NCBI GenBank assembly: GCA_019119595.1
Contig: DWWS01000028.1
Coordinates: 1 to 64,000 of the forward strand
DNA from: Candidatus Eisenbergiella merdavium
GTDB taxonomy: Bacteria; Bacillota; Clostridia; Lachnospirales; Lachnospiraceae
Direction: 5' to 3'
Length of the DNA stretch: 64,000 bases
The translations under genes were made by a program, and so were the position numbers. The notes below the pieces were generated by a model. It saw only the letters and a list, made by a program, of their open reading frames with translations. It ran no database searches and had not been told where the DNA came from. Of this stretch, positions 63,301-64,000 are shown piece after piece. The first letter of the stretch is position 1. Every line of letters begins with the position of its first letter.

Positions 63301-63812
63301 TAATTCCCCTTTCCGAAGCACTCCTGGTACTTGAGCGCCGCTTTTTTCGCCTCATCCACCAGCCCCTTCTGGATATTCCTCGCCACCTCCCCGGCCAGAC
63401 AGGCGGAAAGGGCGATGATCCCCTCATGATATTGCTTCAGAAGCTCCATATCCACACGGGGCTTATAGTAAAATCCTTCCGTAAAGCCATGGCTGACGAT
63501 CTTCATCAGATTGGCGTAGCCCGTGTTGTTTTCCGCCAGCAGCACCAGATGGTAATACCGGTCGTCCCCGCCGCTGGTCTCTCTGTCAAATCGGGAATTC
63601 GGCGCCACATAGACCTCACAGCCGATGATGGGCTTGATGCCCGCCTCCTTCGCCGCCCGGTAAAAATCGATCACCCCGTACATCACCCCATGATCCGTGA
63701 TGGCGGCGCTGTCCATGCCAAGCTCCTTCACCCGGCGGACATATTCCTTTATTTTGTTGGAGCCGTCCAGCAGACTGTACTCCGTATGAACATGAAGATG
63801 CGCAAATGCCAT
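60363..63812 (-). CDS. dnaE: DNA polymerase III alpha subunit
   Basis: 1149 residues, chromosomal replicase of the DnaE type. N-terminal PHP domain (AFAHLHVHTEYSLLDGSNKI), catalytic palm with PDIDIDFCFERR near residues 390-400, helix-hairpin-helix and OB fold near the C-terminus (VVVGGLITEKKIKYTRKDQ). There is no proofreading exonuclease motif, so it is not PolC. ATG 63812 follows GGAGGAAAAC; the longer reading to 63866 encodes this site. Confidence 0.96.
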   Translation of the reverse strand: MAFAHLHVHTEYSLLDGSNKIKEYVRRVKELGMDSAAITDHGVMYGVIDFYRAAKEAGIKPIIGCEVYVAPNSRFDRETSGGDDRYYHLVLLAENNTGYANLMKIVSHGFTEGFYYKPRVDMELLKQYHEGIIALSACLAGEVARNIQKGLVDEAKKAALKYQECFGKGNYFLELQDHGIPAQRLVNTTLLSMSKELDIPLVVTNDVHYTYPEDEKPHDILLCIQTAKKLSDEDRMRYEGGQYYVKSEEEMKGLFPYAWEAVENTQAIADRCNVEIEFGVTKLPHFEVPEGYTSDSYLVKLCEDGLSERYPDDDGSLHDRLEYELSVIRQMGYVDYFLIVWDFINYARRNGIAVGPGRGSAAGSIVAYCLKITNIDPIRYSLLFERFLNPERVSMPDIDIDFCFERRQEVIDYVGRKYGSEKVVQIVTFGTMAAKGVIRDVGRVMDLPYAYVDGIAKMIPNELNVTIDRALQANPELRKLYESDGQVKELIDMSKRLEGLPRHTSMHAAGVVICPESADNYVPLSRGSDGSVTTQFTMTTLEELGLLKMDFLGLRTLTVIQNAAELVKKDKGIPLDMDHIDFNDKAVLDSIGTGRTDGVFQLESGGMKNFMKELKPRNLEDIIAGISLYRPGPMDFIPKYIRGKNNAASITYLCPQLEHILEPTYGCIVYQEQVMQIVRELGGYTMGRSDLVRRAMSKKKQAVMEKERNNFIYGNDEEGVPGCVKNGISAEVAREIYDEMMDFAKYAFNKSHAACYAVVAYQTAWLKYYYPVEFMAALMTSVIDNPKKVSEYILTCRNMGIKILPPDVNEGEIGFSVSGGSIRYALTAIKGIGRPVIEQLLQERRQRGSFTSLQDFITRMMDTEVNKRTVENFIKSGSFDGLGGTRKQFMGVFMQMMDAGVQNKKNNLVGQMSLFDLVSEEEKSEYEIRLPDVGEYPKEILLGFEKEVLGIYVSGHPLEEYEQTWRKHITRTTADFVLDEESGEMNAKDQERVVVGGLITEKKIKYTRKDQVMAFLTLEDLVGSVEVVVFPRVYEQESARLVEDARVFVRGRVDAAEDRDGKVICESIQLFDDVRRTLWIKFPTKEAYEEAEAALLSALAASDGNDGVVIYVENPRAKKSLPPNRNVKADKALVEKLSAMYGAENVKVV

Positions 63813-63881
63813 GTTTTCCTCCATTCCGAAGCGCTTTAGCGCTGAGGAACGCGCGCCAGATCGCAAATTTGGCGCTGCTCC

Positions 63882-64000
63882 TTATGCCGTAAGAACGGCG
63901 GCCTTTTCCGTTATGAACACGCCCCTGTTCTTTTCCATGCCGAAGCGTTTCTGGAACCAGTCGCATTTACATAAGAAGGAATAGTAGATATTCAGGCCGC
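63882..64000 (-). CDS. 3' end of an unidentified gene (cut by window edge)
   Basis: The last 38 codons of a reading frame run off the right edge, ending FQKRFGMEKNRGVFITEKAA plus VLTA and a stop at 63882-63884. Too little for identification. It lies 69 bases upstream of dnaE on the same strand. Confidence 0.5.
   Translation of the reverse strand, partial: GLNIYYSFLCKCDWFQKRFGMEKNRGVFITEKAAVLTA

Noticed and set aside
60909..63839. Very long open frame (976 codons) antisense to dnaE
   Set aside because: A shadow of dnaE codon use: His/Gln/Arg-rich product with no recognisable domain.

Overview
The window looks like a spore-forming Clostridia chromosome, most likely Lachnospiraceae. The evidence is clostridial ribosomal and RNA polymerase proteins, a GerA/SpoVAF-type germination protein, SleB-type hydrolases, strong AGGAGG ribosome-binding sites and YesM/YesN-style sugar regulation. 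The exact genus cannot be named from sequence alone. Most genes lie on the minus strand. No CRISPR array, rRNA, tRNA, insertion sequence or prophage was seen.

1-20 kb is the translation and transcription core, read right to left: rpmG-secE-nusG-rplK-rplA, then rplJ-rplL, rpoB-rpoC, a small coiled-coil gene, and rpsL-rpsG-fusA-tuf (tuf is cut by the left edge). Promoters with 17-bp spacers can be read before rpmG, rplJ, rpoB and rpsL. An L10-type autoregulatory leader with a terminator precedes rplJ, and a terminator separates rplL from rpoB. Unusually, a capA-like gene and a divergent spoVAF-like gene (with a sigma-G-like promoter) sit between rplA and rplJ.

20-32 kb holds housekeeping and orphan genes: an Sfp-type phosphopantetheinyl transferase, a lone biotin-dependent carboxyltransferase with a basic insert, a helix-turn-helix gene paired with UDP-galactopyranose mutase, and a compact run argF-birA-(small conserved gene)-coaX-dusB-(unknown)-greA. 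A secreted SH3/SleB-type cell-wall hydrolase follows.

32-51 kb is accessory. A MATE exporter lies behind a promoter and a strong leader terminator, suggesting control by premature termination. Next are two adjacent sugar-uptake systems. The first is a lipoprotein, two permeases and a GH97 glycosidase, with its own histidine kinase and AraC-type response regulator. The second is a lipoprotein and two permeases beside a cupin, with a divergent kinase/regulator pair. Neither contains an ATPase, so both probably borrow a shared MsmX-type ATPase.

51-64 kb holds a second SleB-type hydrolase with an Ala/Gln-rich stretch, pfkA with an rRNA methyltransferase and proC, a MarR regulator driving a heterodimeric ABC exporter with one degenerate ATPase site, a small lipoprotein, dnaE, and the 3' end of one further gene cut by the right edge.

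No wholly new multi-gene system is demonstrated. The best leads are the MATE leader, the insertion inside the ribosomal-protein cluster, the palindromes placed on core promoters, the carboxyltransferase insert, and several unidentified conserved genes.
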